Source: Paraburkholderia kirstenboschensis
Lineage (GTDB): Bacteria > Pseudomonadota > Gammaproteobacteria > Burkholderiales > Burkholderiaceae
Length of the DNA stretch: 64,000 bases
Assembly (NCBI RefSeq): GCF_904848585.1
Contig: NZ_CAJHCR010000014.1
Span: forward strand, 62,001 to 126,000
Direction: 5' to 3'
Part shown: piece by piece, positions 43,237 through 53,000 of the stretch
Layout of the letters: every line of letters starts with the position of its first letter
Numbering within the stretch: the stretch's first letter is position 1
Position numbers and translations under genes: made by a program
The notes under the pieces: generated by a model
Seen by the model: only the letters and a program-made list of their open reading frames with translations
What the model was told of the DNA's origin: nothing
The model's database searches: none

Positions 43237-43287
43237 GCGAATAGCGCGTCACCATCTGGTTTTAAAACATTGCGCAGCGCTATTCGC
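43237..43287. repeat. 11-base perfect inverted repeat between convergent genes
   Basis: GCGAATAGCGC and GCGCTATTCGC pair perfectly with a 29-base spacer that contains TTTTAAAA. It lies between the stops of glsA and the NmrA-type gene. It may form a shared transcript-end structure. Confidence 0.6.
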
Positions 43288-43314
43288 CGTTTGCGTTTGC
43301 ATCCTCCTCACCGA

Positions 43315-44184
43315 CTAGCCAGCGCGCTTGACGAGTTCGGACAGCACTGTCTCATAGGCAGTCTCGCCGACCACATGCTCGTTGACGCCCGGTTCGAAAT
43401 CGATCCAGCCGGAGTTGAAGCCGTCGATCATTTCAATGCGTGGCGCGGGCCACGCCGTGCCTTGCGCCTGAAACAGCGCTTCCCATTGATCGCGCGGCAC
43501 CGCTTGTGCCTTCACGTCACGCTTTAGCACCCGCCCAAGCAGCGCCGCGATTTCGTGCTGTGTGTAGCGCTGCGGACCCTCGATCTCGATCACGCGCCGC
43601 CCTTGCCACGACTGTGCAAGCGTATCTGCGATGACCTGGCCAATATCGGCCGTCGCGACCATCGGATACGCGAGTTCGAGCGGCTGAAGAAAACTCGACA
43701 TGATGCCGGTGTCGCGCGCCGGCGCGATGTCCCACAACGAGTTTTCCATGAACCAGGCGGGCCGCATAATGGCGGTGGGCAGCGGCAGGTCCGCGAGTGC
43801 CTCTTCGAGAATATGTACCTGCGTGATGAGCCCGAGGCCCGACCCACGCTGGCCGCCAACCGAAGACAACGCCGCAACGCGCTCAGGCCGCGCCTGAGTC
43901 AGTGCTTCTTTCAGTACCGCGGCTGCGGCGTGTGCGTTTGGATAACCACGCTGCGGCGCGAAGTTCGGCGCAATCATCACGAATACGCCTGCGGTGCCGC
44001 GAAAGGCTGCGGCGAGCGCATCGGCGTCTTCAAATGATGCTATCGCCACATCGGCGCCACGCTCCTTCCAATGCGCCGCCTTCTTCTCGTCGCGCAACAC
44101 AGCGCGCACTTCATGTCCCGCAGCTAACAATGCACGTGCCGCCGCGCCACCAACCTGCCCTGTCACACCGGTAATCGCATACAT
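43315..44184 (-). CDS. NmrA-type NAD(P)H-binding protein (SDR, quinone-reductase-like)
   Basis: The start at 44184 (MYAITGVTGQVGGAAARAL) gives 289 residues with the Rossmann motif GVTGQVGGAA at the very N-terminus. LRDEKKAAHW matches the NADP-contact region and IMRPAWFMENSL the NmrA/HSCARG substrate region. Relatives act as NAD(P)H:quinone oxidoreductases (QorB/YtfG-like) or redox sensors. The upstream codons in the same frame are not conserved in type. Confidence 0.88.
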   Translation of the reverse strand: MYAITGVTGQVGGAAARALLAAGHEVRAVLRDEKKAAHWKERGADVAIASFEDADALAAAFRGTAGVFVMIAPNFAPQRGYPNAHAAAAVLKEALTQARPERVAALSSVGGQRGSGLGLITQVHILEEALADLPLPTAIMRPAWFMENSLWDIAPARDTGIMSSFLQPLELAYPMVATADIGQVIADTLAQSWQGRRVIEIEGPQRYTQHEIAALLGRVLKRDVKAQAVPRDQWEALFQAQGTAWPAPRIEMIDGFNSGWIDFEPGVNEHVVGETAYETVLSELVKRAG

Positions 44185-44468
44185 GTTCGATCGCTCCTTA
44201 AATGTAAATGCGGTAGTGCGACGCATTCTCACCGTTTAATACGCATTGCGCGATAGCATCAATATCATTTGCTTAATGACAGAACGGCATGATTATGTTT
44301 CAAGGTTGTTGCGCCCGAAAACTGCATGCCTATTTACCGGACAACGGTTCAACGTTTCGCGCCGCGCCCGGCGCGGTTCGTATTGCGGTGTCTATGCTTG
44401 GTTGCAATGCAACAGACCTGATACTTCAGTCCGTTGGTGTCCGAACCGCTGCGAATAAGGGGTCTTCC

Positions 44469-46298
44469 ATGTGCGGAATAGTAGGAGCAGTGGATCGGCG
44501 CGATGTCACTTCGATGTTGACCGAAGGATTGCGGCGGCTCGAATATCGCGGCTACGACTCGTGTGGCATCGCCGTTCTTCAGCAAGGCGCGCTGCGGAGG
44601 GTGCGTAGTGTCGCGCGCGTTGCGAATCTCGCCACCGAAGTTGCGCAAGCAAACTTATCCGGAATGATCGGTATCGCACATACAAGATGGGCCACTCATG
44701 GTGCGCCTGTCGCGAGGAATGCACATCCGATCTTCTCAAGCGGCGAAATCGCCATCGTCCATAACGGCATTATCGAAAACCACGAGTCGTTGCGCGAAGA
44801 ACTGAAAGTACTGGGCTACCTGTTCGAATCCGAAACGGACACGGAAGTCGTCGCTCATCTGATTCATCATGCGTGGCAAAAGGAGGCCTCGGGCGACCTG
44901 CTTTCGGCCGTGCGGCATGCCCTTGCACGGCTGCAGGGCGCGTACGCCATTGCGGTATTCGCGAGAGATGACCCGCACCGCGTTATCGGCGCTCGGGCGG
45001 GCTCCCCGCTCGTCGTCGGTCTCGGCGACCAGGGCAACTATCTGGCGTCGGACGCAATGGCGCTCGCCGGTACCGTCGAGAAGTTCATTTATCTGGAAGA
45101 AGGCGACATGGCGGAATTGACGCTGGACGGCGTGCGAGTCGTCGATCAGCGCGGCAATACCGTCGAGCGCGAAGTCAAGCTCCAACACTCGAACACCCAC
45201 GCGGTGGAGCTCGGCCCCTACCGGCATTACATGCACAAGGAGATCTTCGAGCAGCCCAGCGTGATTGCCGACGCGATCGAGGCGGTGCATTCGATCTCAG
45301 CTGACTTATTCGGACCTGGCGCAAGGCACGCCTTCCGCGAAATCGACTCGCTGCTGATCGTCGCGTGCGGCACGAGTTATTACGCGGGCATGACCGCAAA
45401 GTACTGGTTCGAATCGCTTGCCAAAGTACCGACGCAGGTGGAAGTCGCCAGCGAATACCGGTATCGCAGCAGTGTCGCCAATCCTCATACGCTAGTGGTG
45501 GTCGTGTCGCAGTCGGGCGAGACGGCCGACACCCTCGCGGCTCTGAAACATGCTCAATCGCAGGGTCACCGGCACACGCTGGCTATCTGCAACGTCGCAA
45601 GCAGCACGATGATGCGCCAGGCGCAATTCCAGCATCTGACGAGTGCGGGACCGGAAATCGGCGTTGCGTCGACGAAAGCCTTTACGACACAGCTCGTCGC
45701 ATTGTTCCTGCTGGCGCTTACGCTCAGCAAGCAGCGCGGGCGCCTTCCGGCGGCGCAGGAGGCCGAGTATCTGGACCAACTGCATCACTTGCCGGCACGC
45801 CTGAACAGCGTACTCGCGCTGGAAGCGCAAATCATTGCCTGGGCTGAAGCGTTCGCGCGCACCGAGCATGCCCTCTTTCTCGGGCGCGGCCTGCATTATC
45901 CGATTGCTCTGGAAGGCGCATTGAAGCTGAAGGAAATCTCATACGTACACGCCGAAGCCTATCCGGCCGGCGAATTGAAGCACGGACCGCTCGCGCTGGT
46001 GACGAGCCAGATGCCCGTTGTGGCGATCGCCCCTAACGACGCACTACTCGACAAGCTGAAATCGAACATACAGGAAGTGCGGGCGCGCAGCGGCCAATTG
46101 TATGTATTCGCAGACGAAGATTCGCGCATTGCGAGCGACGATGGCCTTCGGGTAATCCGCATGCCAAAGCACTACGGCTGTTTGTCGCCGATTCTCCACG
46201 TGGTGCCGATGCAGCTGCTTGCGTACCACACGGCCTGCGCGCGCGGCACCGATGTCGACAAGCCGCGCAATCTGGCGAAGTCAGTCACTGTCGAATGA
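44469..46298 (+). CDS. glmS: Glutamine:fructose-6-phosphate aminotransferase (GlmS paralogue)
   Basis: A start at 44469 gives 609 residues, exactly the usual GlmS length, and puts the catalytic cysteine at position 2 (MCGIVGAV). The glutaminase half has [17 protein letters not shown] and [11 protein letters not shown]. The isomerase half has [46 protein letters not shown] and the C-terminal [13 protein letters not shown]. It makes glucosamine-6-phosphate for amino-sugar polymers. The context (flippase, glycosyltransferase, regulators) and absence of glmU or glmM suggest a dedicated second copy, which I cannot prove from this window. Confidence 0.93.
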   Translation: MCGIVGAVDRRDVTSMLTEGLRRLEYRGYDSCGIAVLQQGALRRVRSVARVANLATEVAQANLSGMIGIAHTRWATHGAPVARNAHPIFSSGEIAIVHNGIIENHESLREELKVLGYLFESETDTEVVAHLIHHAWQKEASGDLLSAVRHALARLQGAYAIAVFARDDPHRVIGARAGSPLVVGLGDQGNYLASDAMALAGTVEKFIYLEEGDMAELTLDGVRVVDQRGNTVEREVKLQHSNTHAVELGPYRHYMHKEIFEQPSVIADAIEAVHSISADLFGPGARHAFREIDSLLIVACGTSYYAGMTAKYWFESLAKVPTQVEVASEYRYRSSVANPHTLVVVVSQSGETADTLAALKHAQSQGHRHTLAICNVASSTMMRQAQFQHLTSAGPEIGVASTKAFTTQLVALFLLALTLSKQRGRLPAAQEAEYLDQLHHLPARLNSVLALEAQIIAWAEAFARTEHALFLGRGLHYPIALEGALKLKEISYVHAEAYPAGELKHGPLALVTSQMPVVAIAPNDALLDKLKSNIQEVRARSGQLYVFADEDSRIASDDGLRVIRMPKHYGCLSPILHVVPMQLLAYHTACARGTDVDKPRNLAKSVTVE

Positions 46299-46431
46299 GG
46301 CGTAGCGCACAGATGCACCGACAGTTTGTGTGTACAAGCAAACGGATGCATGACAACGATCGTGCGTCGCAAATGCAATTGGGAATTGATTAAGCCAGCC
46401 ACAACCGGCTTGATAGCGCGAGGAAGCGAGC

Positions 46432-47964
46432 ATGCAGATTTATCCGATCAATCCGAGCTTCACTGCTGGAACGTGCTTCGAACTTGCCGTGCAGCCGAAC
46501 ACGCGCTTTAGCGTCGCCATCTATCAGCAACAGGACGACGACTCGCTCACGAGTCTGTGTGGCGTGGTCGTCGCAGGCAAGAACGGTGTGACGGCAACGT
46601 TGAAGGACGGCAAGTACTTATTCGAGTCCGCGGGCAATAACGTGCGGATGCGCTTCGACGAGGACTGGAACTGGCCGACAATCACAATCCGGCCGAACAT
46701 GACCGACTTGCAGACCGGCGCATATGTGGCGATCGCCTATGAAGTCGACGCCGACGGCAAGCCGGCTCACGAGCTCGGCCAGGCGTGCGCCGCGCACCGG
46801 CCGATATTCGCAGCCCGCCCCGACAGCGACAGCATGGCGCTTGTGATCGCCCGTCCGCGCACTCCGACGGCGGCACTTGCGTATATCGTTCCGACGGCCA
46901 CTTATCACGCTTATAACTCGACGGGCGGCGCCAGCTTCTATGACGATCGCGTCCACCGCTATCGGGCTGCGAACAAAGTCAGCCTGCGCCGCCCCGGCGG
47001 CGGGCTAGGTGCACGCCTGGGCGAACCGGTCGATCCGTACGACACGCGCTCGACCCGTCAACAGTTCGCACATTGGGACGCCAAGTTCATCCGATGGCTG
47101 CGCAAGGAAGGCATTGCTTGCGACTTCTACACGGATCTCGACCTGCACAGTGCGACAGCCCTCGACCTGACACACTACCGCTGCATGCTGAGCGTGGGTC
47201 ATCACGAGTACTGGAGCGAAGAAATGCGCGCACACGTCGCGTATTTCGTCACGCAGGGCGGAAACGTCGCTGTTTTCAGTGGCAATACGTGTTACCGACC
47301 AGTGCGGTTCATCGGCTCGGAGCCGGGTCAGCTCACCGAGATGCGCAAGCTCTCGGACAACTGGGACGTGCTCAAAGAGCGGATCGACCTCGATCCGCGA
47401 GTAAGCGGCAATGAAAGCAATCTGATAGGACTGACTTATAAGCACGGAGGCGGCCACTGGGGCACGTGGTCGCGCTGGCGTCGCCGATGGGTCAAATGCG
47501 AGCGTCGGGCAGTCGGCTTTACCGTCAAGCGGCCAGAACATTGGGTATTCGCCGGTACTCAGTTGCAAAAGGACGAGACGTTTGGTGCGGAAGATCGGCT
47601 CGTCGGATATGAAGTCGACGGCATGCCGCCCGAATGGACCGATGATGCGTTCGAAACGCTAGCGGTTACAGATCGGCTCGTTGGCTGGGAGATGGGCGGA
47701 GCGGGCGCGATCGGTATATTCCGTCCGCTGCTTCGTGACGGCCGCCGCAGCGAAGGAGAAGTCTTTAACGTAGGCACGACCGACTGGGCCCGCGCGCTAA
47801 TGGATAGCGCGGCGAAGAGCAATGGTGTAGTCCAGCAGATCACCCGCAACGTGATCCGGAAATACGCAGGACTCGAAGCATCAAACGCGTTGCAGCGGCA
47901 CTCTTCGCTGAACGAGACGCCCAGCTCCACAAAGGAGGCGGCATTGCACACCGACGCCGGTTGA
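46432..47964 (+). CDS. N,N-dimethylformamidase large-subunit-like protein
   Basis: A 510-residue protein. The region from residue ~140 (LAYIVPTATYHAYNSTGGAS) to ~470 matches the catalytic-domain style of the N,N-dimethylformamidase beta-subunit family, with FYDDRVHRYRAANKVSLRRP, VGHHEYWSEEMRAHVAYF, GGNVAVFSGNTCYRP and VGYEVDGMPPEWTD. The characterised enzyme uses an iron held by Tyr and Glu; the H-H-E-Y-W stretch could contain ligands here, but that is a guess. No signal peptide. It follows glmS after 133 bases with a GAGGAAG Shine-Dalgarno. Substrate unknown; an amide or formamide of an amino sugar would suit the context. Confidence 0.78.
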   Translation: MQIYPINPSFTAGTCFELAVQPNTRFSVAIYQQQDDDSLTSLCGVVVAGKNGVTATLKDGKYLFESAGNNVRMRFDEDWNWPTITIRPNMTDLQTGAYVAIAYEVDADGKPAHELGQACAAHRPIFAARPDSDSMALVIARPRTPTAALAYIVPTATYHAYNSTGGASFYDDRVHRYRAANKVSLRRPGGGLGARLGEPVDPYDTRSTRQQFAHWDAKFIRWLRKEGIACDFYTDLDLHSATALDLTHYRCMLSVGHHEYWSEEMRAHVAYFVTQGGNVAVFSGNTCYRPVRFIGSEPGQLTEMRKLSDNWDVLKERIDLDPRVSGNESNLIGLTYKHGGGHWGTWSRWRRRWVKCERRAVGFTVKRPEHWVFAGTQLQKDETFGAEDRLVGYEVDGMPPEWTDDAFETLAVTDRLVGWEMGGAGAIGIFRPLLRDGRRSEGEVFNVGTTDWARALMDSAAKSNGVVQQITRNVIRKYAGLEASNALQRHSSLNETPSSTKEAALHTDAG

Positions 47965-48438
47965 GCGGTACCGTGTGCGGAATGAAAGTACTGACCGATA
48001 CACACCCGATGTTGTCGGACGGTGACACGATCGGGTAATACCTGGCTTACTCATGCAGGGTGGCAACTTATTTCGTTTTCCTACTCATATTTCTTTAAGA
48101 TTTATTGATGAGGCGGTCTTCTCCCCGCTTTTGCAGAGAATTTAGGGGCTTTTTCAGGGTAATCAAGTTGAACTTTCAACGCCTCGGCGTTCGCTCTCCC
48201 GCACTGAGCGGCACGCTATAACGCACGTCTGCGTTGTCAGCCAAGGTTGGCTGTTTGAGGCTGAATTTAGGTGAGCACGCAACCAGCCATACAGCGTATC
48301 CTTTCAATCAACTCCAACGAAGAAAGATTGCGTAAGCATCGTCCTCGACGCTTCTTCGCCCACGTCCCTATAAAGCACTGTCATACCTGACCGGCATTCA
48401 ATCAATAAATCGTTAGACCTTGAACATCAGGAGACAGC
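47965..48438. other. AT-richer intergenic region upstream of the first AraC-type gene
   Basis: This 474-base interval is visibly richer in A and T than its surroundings around 48060-48160, which fits a promoter or recently acquired DNA. I see no open frame with coding character and no clear palindrome. It probably holds the promoter of the regulator and downstream genes. Confidence 0.5.
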
Positions 48439-49179
48439 ATGAATAAAGTCGGCCCCGCTAGTTGCCTCCTACCAATGGATAATGCGGCGCAAGTGCTTCG
48501 TCTAATTAATACGAATGCACATATAGATATCGTTTCCAGCCGTGATCTTGAAGCCGGCTTTGACGAAACGAATCTCGAAAGAGTCGCTACCGGAAGTACT
48601 GCGCCTATTCGCCGTCGCGTACATGGCGGCACCGATCAGCTGCAGATGCTTATTGCGCCGGATACGGATGCAACGCTTGCATCTATCGTGAGGTCCAGTC
48701 TGGATTGTCAAGACTTAATTGCGCCGGTATGGATCCTTGACCACACAGATCATGGCGCAGTGATTGCCCGACCTGCGGAAATACGCATCAGCTTTTTTCC
48801 GTACGTAAGTCCCCGAAGTTCTGCGCAGTCGGGAAAGCCGAAAAGGGAAGACGAGAAGATCCACGCTTCCGCGCAATGGCTCACCGAAAACTGCGAGCAC
48901 GACATCTCGATCGCTGAGGTCGCTCAAGCCGCTGCTATGAGCGAGCGGACTTTTCTGCGCAGATTCCGGCACCAGATAGGCACGACACCCTCCGAGTATT
49001 TGCTGAGGGCTCGCCTCGAGCGCTCGTGCCGGCTGCTGGCCGAGTGCGACCTGCCCGTCGACAAGATTGCTCGCCGCAGCGGCATGGGCAACGGATCGCA
49101 ACTCGCGAAGCTATTTCGCAAACGTTTCAAGGTCTCACCAACGGAATTCCGCCGCCGCGCACGCACAGGTTCCGCCTGA
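48439..49179 (+). CDS. AraC-family regulator, first of a related pair
   Basis: A 246-residue protein with an N-terminal ~120 residues of unknown type and a C-terminal AraC domain of ~100 residues (IHASAQWLTENCEHDISIAEVAQAAAMSERTFLRRFRH in two conserved blocks, then KIARRSGMGNGSQLAKLFRKRFKVSPTEFRRRA). Its DNA-binding domain resembles that of the regulator at 49563, especially the unusual R-x-x-G-M-G-x-G recognition region. A GGAG lies ten bases before the ATG. It probably controls the adjacent glycan genes. Confidence 0.88.
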   Translation: MNKVGPASCLLPMDNAAQVLRLINTNAHIDIVSSRDLEAGFDETNLERVATGSTAPIRRRVHGGTDQLQMLIAPDTDATLASIVRSSLDCQDLIAPVWILDHTDHGAVIARPAEIRISFFPYVSPRSSAQSGKPKREDEKIHASAQWLTENCEHDISIAEVAQAAAMSERTFLRRFRHQIGTTPSEYLLRARLERSCRLLAECDLPVDKIARRSGMGNGSQLAKLFRKRFKVSPTEFRRRARTGSA

Positions 49180-49191
49180 GCGGGAGCGACC

Positions 49192-49404
49192 ATGCAAGAA
49201 GGCGGTCCGCATGGCAATTGGCGTGACCTGCCGTTGGCATCGCGTGCCGAAAGGTTCGCGTTCACGTCGATATTGATTGGGTTTGCAACTGTTTATGTTT
49301 TGGCTGTGATCGTCGTTTTCGTCGCCGTGGCGATCGTATTGATTCCGCTGCGGATCGTCTCGACGATTGCAGCAGCTGTCAGGGCCGCAATGCGGCGTGA
49401 ATGA
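49192..49404 (+). CDS. Small single- or double-helix membrane protein
   Basis: A 70-residue protein with a soluble N-terminus (GNWRDLPLASRAERFAF) and a long hydrophobic stretch (LIGFATVYVLAVIVVFVAVAIVLIPL written in two parts by a Pro) then a basic tail (AAVRAAMRRE). It starts 12 bases after the first AraC-type stop, so it belongs to the same transcript. Function unknown; it may anchor or modulate a partner. Confidence 0.6.
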   Translation: MQEGGPHGNWRDLPLASRAERFAFTSILIGFATVYVLAVIVVFVAVAIVLIPLRIVSTIAAAVRAAMRRE

Positions 49405-49562
49405 CGGCGTTTGAGAGGGCCGCGTATTGGCGATACGCGACAAGCAATTGGCGGCTGTACCGCCGATCAAGCGGAAGTTTGCCCAATCCGCTGTTACTAC
49501 AATGCAGCTATCGCCCGACCGGCTATGTGCATTTGATAAATACATTGGGAGCCCTAATCGTG

Positions 49563-50516
49563 ATGGATCTTGTTGAATTCTCAAGTCTGCGCGTCAATGA
49601 GAAACTCGACTACTCACAACCGTCGAAACACATTGGCCTTCTGGTGTCCCAGAACTTCTTCACGGCGACCGCGGGCGCCATTGGGGACGCTTTCCGCCTG
49701 GCTAACGCGGCAGAACTCGCCCGGGGCAAACAGGCGCCCTACCGTCTGACCGTATTGTCGGACCAGGGGGGCCTCGTCACCAGCTCCTGCGGCATCTCGA
49801 TTGGCACGGAACAACTTAACCATTACAGCATCAGCGACTTTCATGCGTTCTTCGTGGCGTGCCGCGACACGACGGTGACAACGGAGCCGACCGATCGCCT
49901 TCATTCGTGGATTACCCGTCAGGGGGCCATTGCATCGCTTCGCATCACGCAGGGCTCCAAGCTCGCGGTGGTTTATAAAAACGCCTCGCGGCTGGCAGTA
50001 CCCGTCGTTCTGTTCGACGATGAGGTTGCGGGCCCTCGCGCGAGCGGCGCGACACCGGCTGAATTGGCCGTCGCCCAGATAGAGCGCGATCTCGGTCCGC
50101 AGACTGCGCGCAAGGTCGCCATCGACCTGCAGACGAATGTGGTCAAGCCCACGAGGCCCCGCGAAGGCGACGCGAAATCGCTCACAACAACGAGCAAGGT
50201 TCGAGAGTCAGCGCGCTGGATAAAAGAAAACTACAGCAAGCCGATTTCCGTTGCACAGGCAGCGGATTCCGCGGCAATGAGCAAGCGCAATTTCCGGCGT
50301 CGTTTCAAGCAGGAGTTCGGCATGACGCCGTTGGAGTACCTGCTGCGCACGCGGTTTGAAGTTGTCCGCACAATGCTGAGTTCCACCAACATTCCTATCG
50401 GAAAGATTGCACGGCGGTGCGGAATGGGCGACGGCAACCGCCTGGGCCGTCTTTTCAAGGAAAGGTATGGCATGTCGCCCACCGAATTCCGCGCGCAGCG
50501 GCACCTGATCCTGTAG
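49563..50516 (+). CDS. AraC-family regulator with DJ-1/PfpI-like N-terminal domain, second of the pair
   Basis: A start at 49563 (MDLVEFSSLRV) gives 317 residues, the normal size of GATase1/AraC regulators; the frame is open another 54 codons upstream but without coding character. Residues ~20-190 are the DJ-1/PfpI-like domain (HIGLLVSQNFFTATAGAIGDAF, SDFHAFFVACRD), which here lacks an obvious nucleophile Cys elbow. Residues ~210-315 are the AraC domain (ISVAQAADSAAMSKRNFRRRFKQ, IGKIARRCGMGDGNRLGRLFKERYGMSPTEF). The flippase gene starts 46 bases after its stop. Confidence 0.9.
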   Translation: MDLVEFSSLRVNEKLDYSQPSKHIGLLVSQNFFTATAGAIGDAFRLANAAELARGKQAPYRLTVLSDQGGLVTSSCGISIGTEQLNHYSISDFHAFFVACRDTTVTTEPTDRLHSWITRQGAIASLRITQGSKLAVVYKNASRLAVPVVLFDDEVAGPRASGATPAELAVAQIERDLGPQTARKVAIDLQTNVVKPTRPREGDAKSLTTTSKVRESARWIKENYSKPISVAQAADSAAMSKRNFRRRFKQEFGMTPLEYLLRTRFEVVRTMLSSTNIPIGKIARRCGMGDGNRLGRLFKERYGMSPTEFRAQRHLIL

Positions 50517-50562
50517 AGCGGTTCACGCATGAGGAAAGCCACATCGCATCAGACCAATTTTT

Positions 50563-51867
50563 ATGACTACTCCGATTCGTAAGACGCTGCTTTATCTCAT
50601 TCTTATCCAGGGCGGCAACTATATCGTACCGTTGCTGATGTTGCCGTACCTGGGCCATGTACTCGGTGCAAGAGAGTTTGGTGTACTGGCCTATTGTCAG
50701 GCGGTTGCGCAATACATGGTCTTATTGACCGACTACGGCTTCAACTTCACGGCAACGAGGCTCGTCTCTGTCAGCCGCGGCGACCCTCATGGACTGGCCG
50801 AGGTCTACACGAGTACGTCGGCTGCGCGGCTCGTGCTGGTGGTGGGAGCACTTCTGCTGATCGTTGCAGGTGTGTTGTTCGTGCCAGACCTGCGAGAGCA
50901 TGCGGACGTGCTGGCCGCGCTGTTTCTCGGCATCGTCGCCAACGCCGTCACGCCGATATGGCTGTTTCAAGGCCTCGAACGCATGCGCGCGTTAGTCTTG
51001 CCGACGTTTCTTTCACGGCTCGTCGGCCTCGCTTTCGTGTATCTCGCCGTAAGAGGTCCTGGCGACGCGGCGCTCGCAGCACTCGGCGTGAGTCTCGGCA
51101 ATGTGCTGCTCGCGATTTGTGCGCTGTGGATTCTCCATCGCAATCGACTGGTGAAACTCGTCGGTACCTCCACGAGAAAGATTGTCGAGGCGTTGAAGGA
51201 CGGGTTTCCACTGTTTCTCTCTTTTGTATTGATCAGCTTTTATGTGAACTTCAATTCCATCCTGCTGAATTACTTTCACGGACCGGAAGTAGTAGGCCAG
51301 TTCGCAATGGCGGACAAGATCCGCGTGGCGGCGCAAGCCATGTTCATGGTGATCAGCCAGGCGTTCTATCCGCGCATCAGCCAGTACCATGCGTCCGATC
51401 CGCAAGCCGCGCAGCGTCTGATGCGTATGGCAATGATTGCCGTGTTCTCGACCTCGATCAGCCTCTTTATCGGTATCGAGTTGCTCGCGGCGTGGGGCAT
51501 CGAAACGTGGATTGGACCGCAGTTTCACGCGTCGATTCCTCTGCTGAGACTCGAGGCCGTGTTGCCGCCGATCATCAGCGTGGCAGTCGTATTCGGTGAT
51601 CTGGGACTGCTCGCGCAAGGACGGGCGCGTTCACTTACCAATGTGTTTGTCGGCGCAACGGTTCTGCATCTTCTCTATGTCGTCCCGCTCACCCGCTACG
51701 GCGGCGCCAAGGGGACGATCGTGGCCGTGATCCTGACCGAAGTGGTCGGTGCGGTGGCCTTCGTGTGGCTGTACTTTCGCGGCGCCGCTCCCGCTTCGCG
51801 GGGTGCGGGTCTCTTACCGGTGGCGTCGCCAGCAGGCCAGGAGCCACGCGGCGCGGATGCAGGTTGA
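50563..51867 (+). CDS. Polysaccharide flippase, Wzx-type (MOP superfamily)
   Basis: A 434-residue protein with about twelve transmembrane helices. The N-terminus (LYLILIQGGNYIVPLLMLPYLGHVLG) and the segment VGQFAMADKIRVAAQAMFMVISQAFYPRIS are typical of polysaccharide_synt/Wzx flippases, which move lipid-linked oligosaccharides across the inner membrane. It overlaps by one base into the region of the next gene (TGA before a GTG), and a GT2 gene follows closely. Together with glmS it points to surface glycan assembly. Confidence 0.92.
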   Translation: MTTPIRKTLLYLILIQGGNYIVPLLMLPYLGHVLGAREFGVLAYCQAVAQYMVLLTDYGFNFTATRLVSVSRGDPHGLAEVYTSTSAARLVLVVGALLLIVAGVLFVPDLREHADVLAALFLGIVANAVTPIWLFQGLERMRALVLPTFLSRLVGLAFVYLAVRGPGDAALAALGVSLGNVLLAICALWILHRNRLVKLVGTSTRKIVEALKDGFPLFLSFVLISFYVNFNSILLNYFHGPEVVGQFAMADKIRVAAQAMFMVISQAFYPRISQYHASDPQAAQRLMRMAMIAVFSTSISLFIGIELLAAWGIETWIGPQFHASIPLLRLEAVLPPIISVAVVFGDLGLLAQGRARSLTNVFVGATVLHLLYVVPLTRYGGAKGTIVAVILTEVVGAVAFVWLYFRGAAPASRGAGLLPVASPAGQEPRGADAG

Positions 51868-51903
51868 GTGCGGTTCTGGTTCATCAAACAGTCAAGGTGC
51901 CCT

Positions 51904-52863
51904 ATGTCAGCTTTTTCCATCATCGTGCCGGCTTACAACGTGCAGAACTATCTCGACGATGCGCTCGCAAGCATCGCCGGCCAGTCCTTCACGGATTTCG
52001 AAACGATCATCGTGGATGACGGCTCCACGGATGGCACCGCCGCGATTGCGCAACGCTATTGCGATAGCGACCCGCGTTTCACCTATGTCTATCAGCCCAA
52101 CCGCGGGCAATCCGCGGCGCGCAATCTGGGCACCTCGCTCGCGACCGGCACCTATGTGTACTACATGGACAGCGACGACATTATCGACACTGACACGTTG
52201 AGCGTGTGCTATCGGGAGTTCAGCAAACCCGGGATCGACGCCGTCATGTTCGAGGCTGCTGTGTTCCCGAACGACGCGCCCATGTACAAGCAGGAAGTGA
52301 ATGGTTACCGGCGGCCGCTGGGAACCGCGACGTTGTGGTCGGAAGAGTTCGTCGTCGAGTCGTTGCGGCAAGGACGGTATTTCGTATCGCCATGCTGCTT
52401 CATTGCGCGGCGTTCGGCGATCGGAAATCTGCGCTTCCTGGAAGGCATCGTGTACGAAGACAATCACTTTTTCGCCGCGTTGCTGCTGCAGCAAAGGCTC
52501 AAGCTGGCCGTGCTGAACCAGGCGTTATTCAAAAGACGCCTGCGAATGGATTCGACGATGTTCACGACGAAAACGCTGCACCATTACAACAGCATGTACC
52601 GGTTGCTTCACGAGATGTCGGAACTGTCGTTCATTGCGCTCGATCCGCCGGCGCGTGCGAGGATCAAGCAGGAGATCATCGGCAAGACGCTGGGCGACCT
52701 GCATTTTGCAAGCGCGCTGGTCGGCCCCGATCTCAAGCTGCGAAGCATGAACGTCGCCGCGACGTGGTACGTCGCCACGCATATCTCGCCGCGTCTCTTT
52801 TCCGGGAAGCGTCTGTTGCTTGCGCTCGTGCCGGAGCTATATCGGCTGAAGCCGGAACTTTGA
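51904..52863 (+). CDS. Family 2 glycosyltransferase
   Basis: The start at 51904 gives 319 residues with the GT-A fold at the very N-terminus: FSIIVPAYNVQNYLDDALAS, TIIVDDGSTDGT and the metal-binding YYMDSDDIID. The C-terminal ~120 residues are helical and specific to this subgroup. There is no transmembrane segment, so it acts at the cytoplasmic face, adding a sugar to the lipid-linked intermediate exported by the adjacent flippase. A strong terminator follows 33 bases after its stop and closes the block. Confidence 0.92.
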   Translation: MSAFSIIVPAYNVQNYLDDALASIAGQSFTDFETIIVDDGSTDGTAAIAQRYCDSDPRFTYVYQPNRGQSAARNLGTSLATGTYVYYMDSDDIIDTDTLSVCYREFSKPGIDAVMFEAAVFPNDAPMYKQEVNGYRRPLGTATLWSEEFVVESLRQGRYFVSPCCFIARRSAIGNLRFLEGIVYEDNHFFAALLLQQRLKLAVLNQALFKRRLRMDSTMFTTKTLHHYNSMYRLLHEMSELSFIALDPPARARIKQEIIGKTLGDLHFASALVGPDLKLRSMNVAATWYVATHISPRLFSGKRLLLALVPELYRLKPEL

Positions 52864-52895
52864 TCGCTCGTGGATATGCGAGCGCCGCATTGCCA

Positions 52896-52930
52896 TTACG
52901 GCGCATAACCAGGTGCGCCGTAAACTTTTT
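52896..52930 (+). terminator. Rho-independent terminator after the glycosyltransferase gene
   Basis: TTACGGCGC and GCGCCGTAA form a perfect 9-base stem with a 10-base loop, followed by ACTTTTTG on the plus strand. It closes the plus-strand glycan block. Confidence 0.85.
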
Positions 52931-53000
52931 GATGCCTGTTGTTGGCGATGCGCGGACCGAGAAGCCCTGAAAGAAGTCGTGTCAACTCCGTGTGCCATCG

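Noticed and set aside
44289-44468. Upstream extension of the glmS frame by 60 codons
   Set aside because: GlmS needs the cysteine directly after the initiator Met; the extension would bury it and has no conserved sequence.
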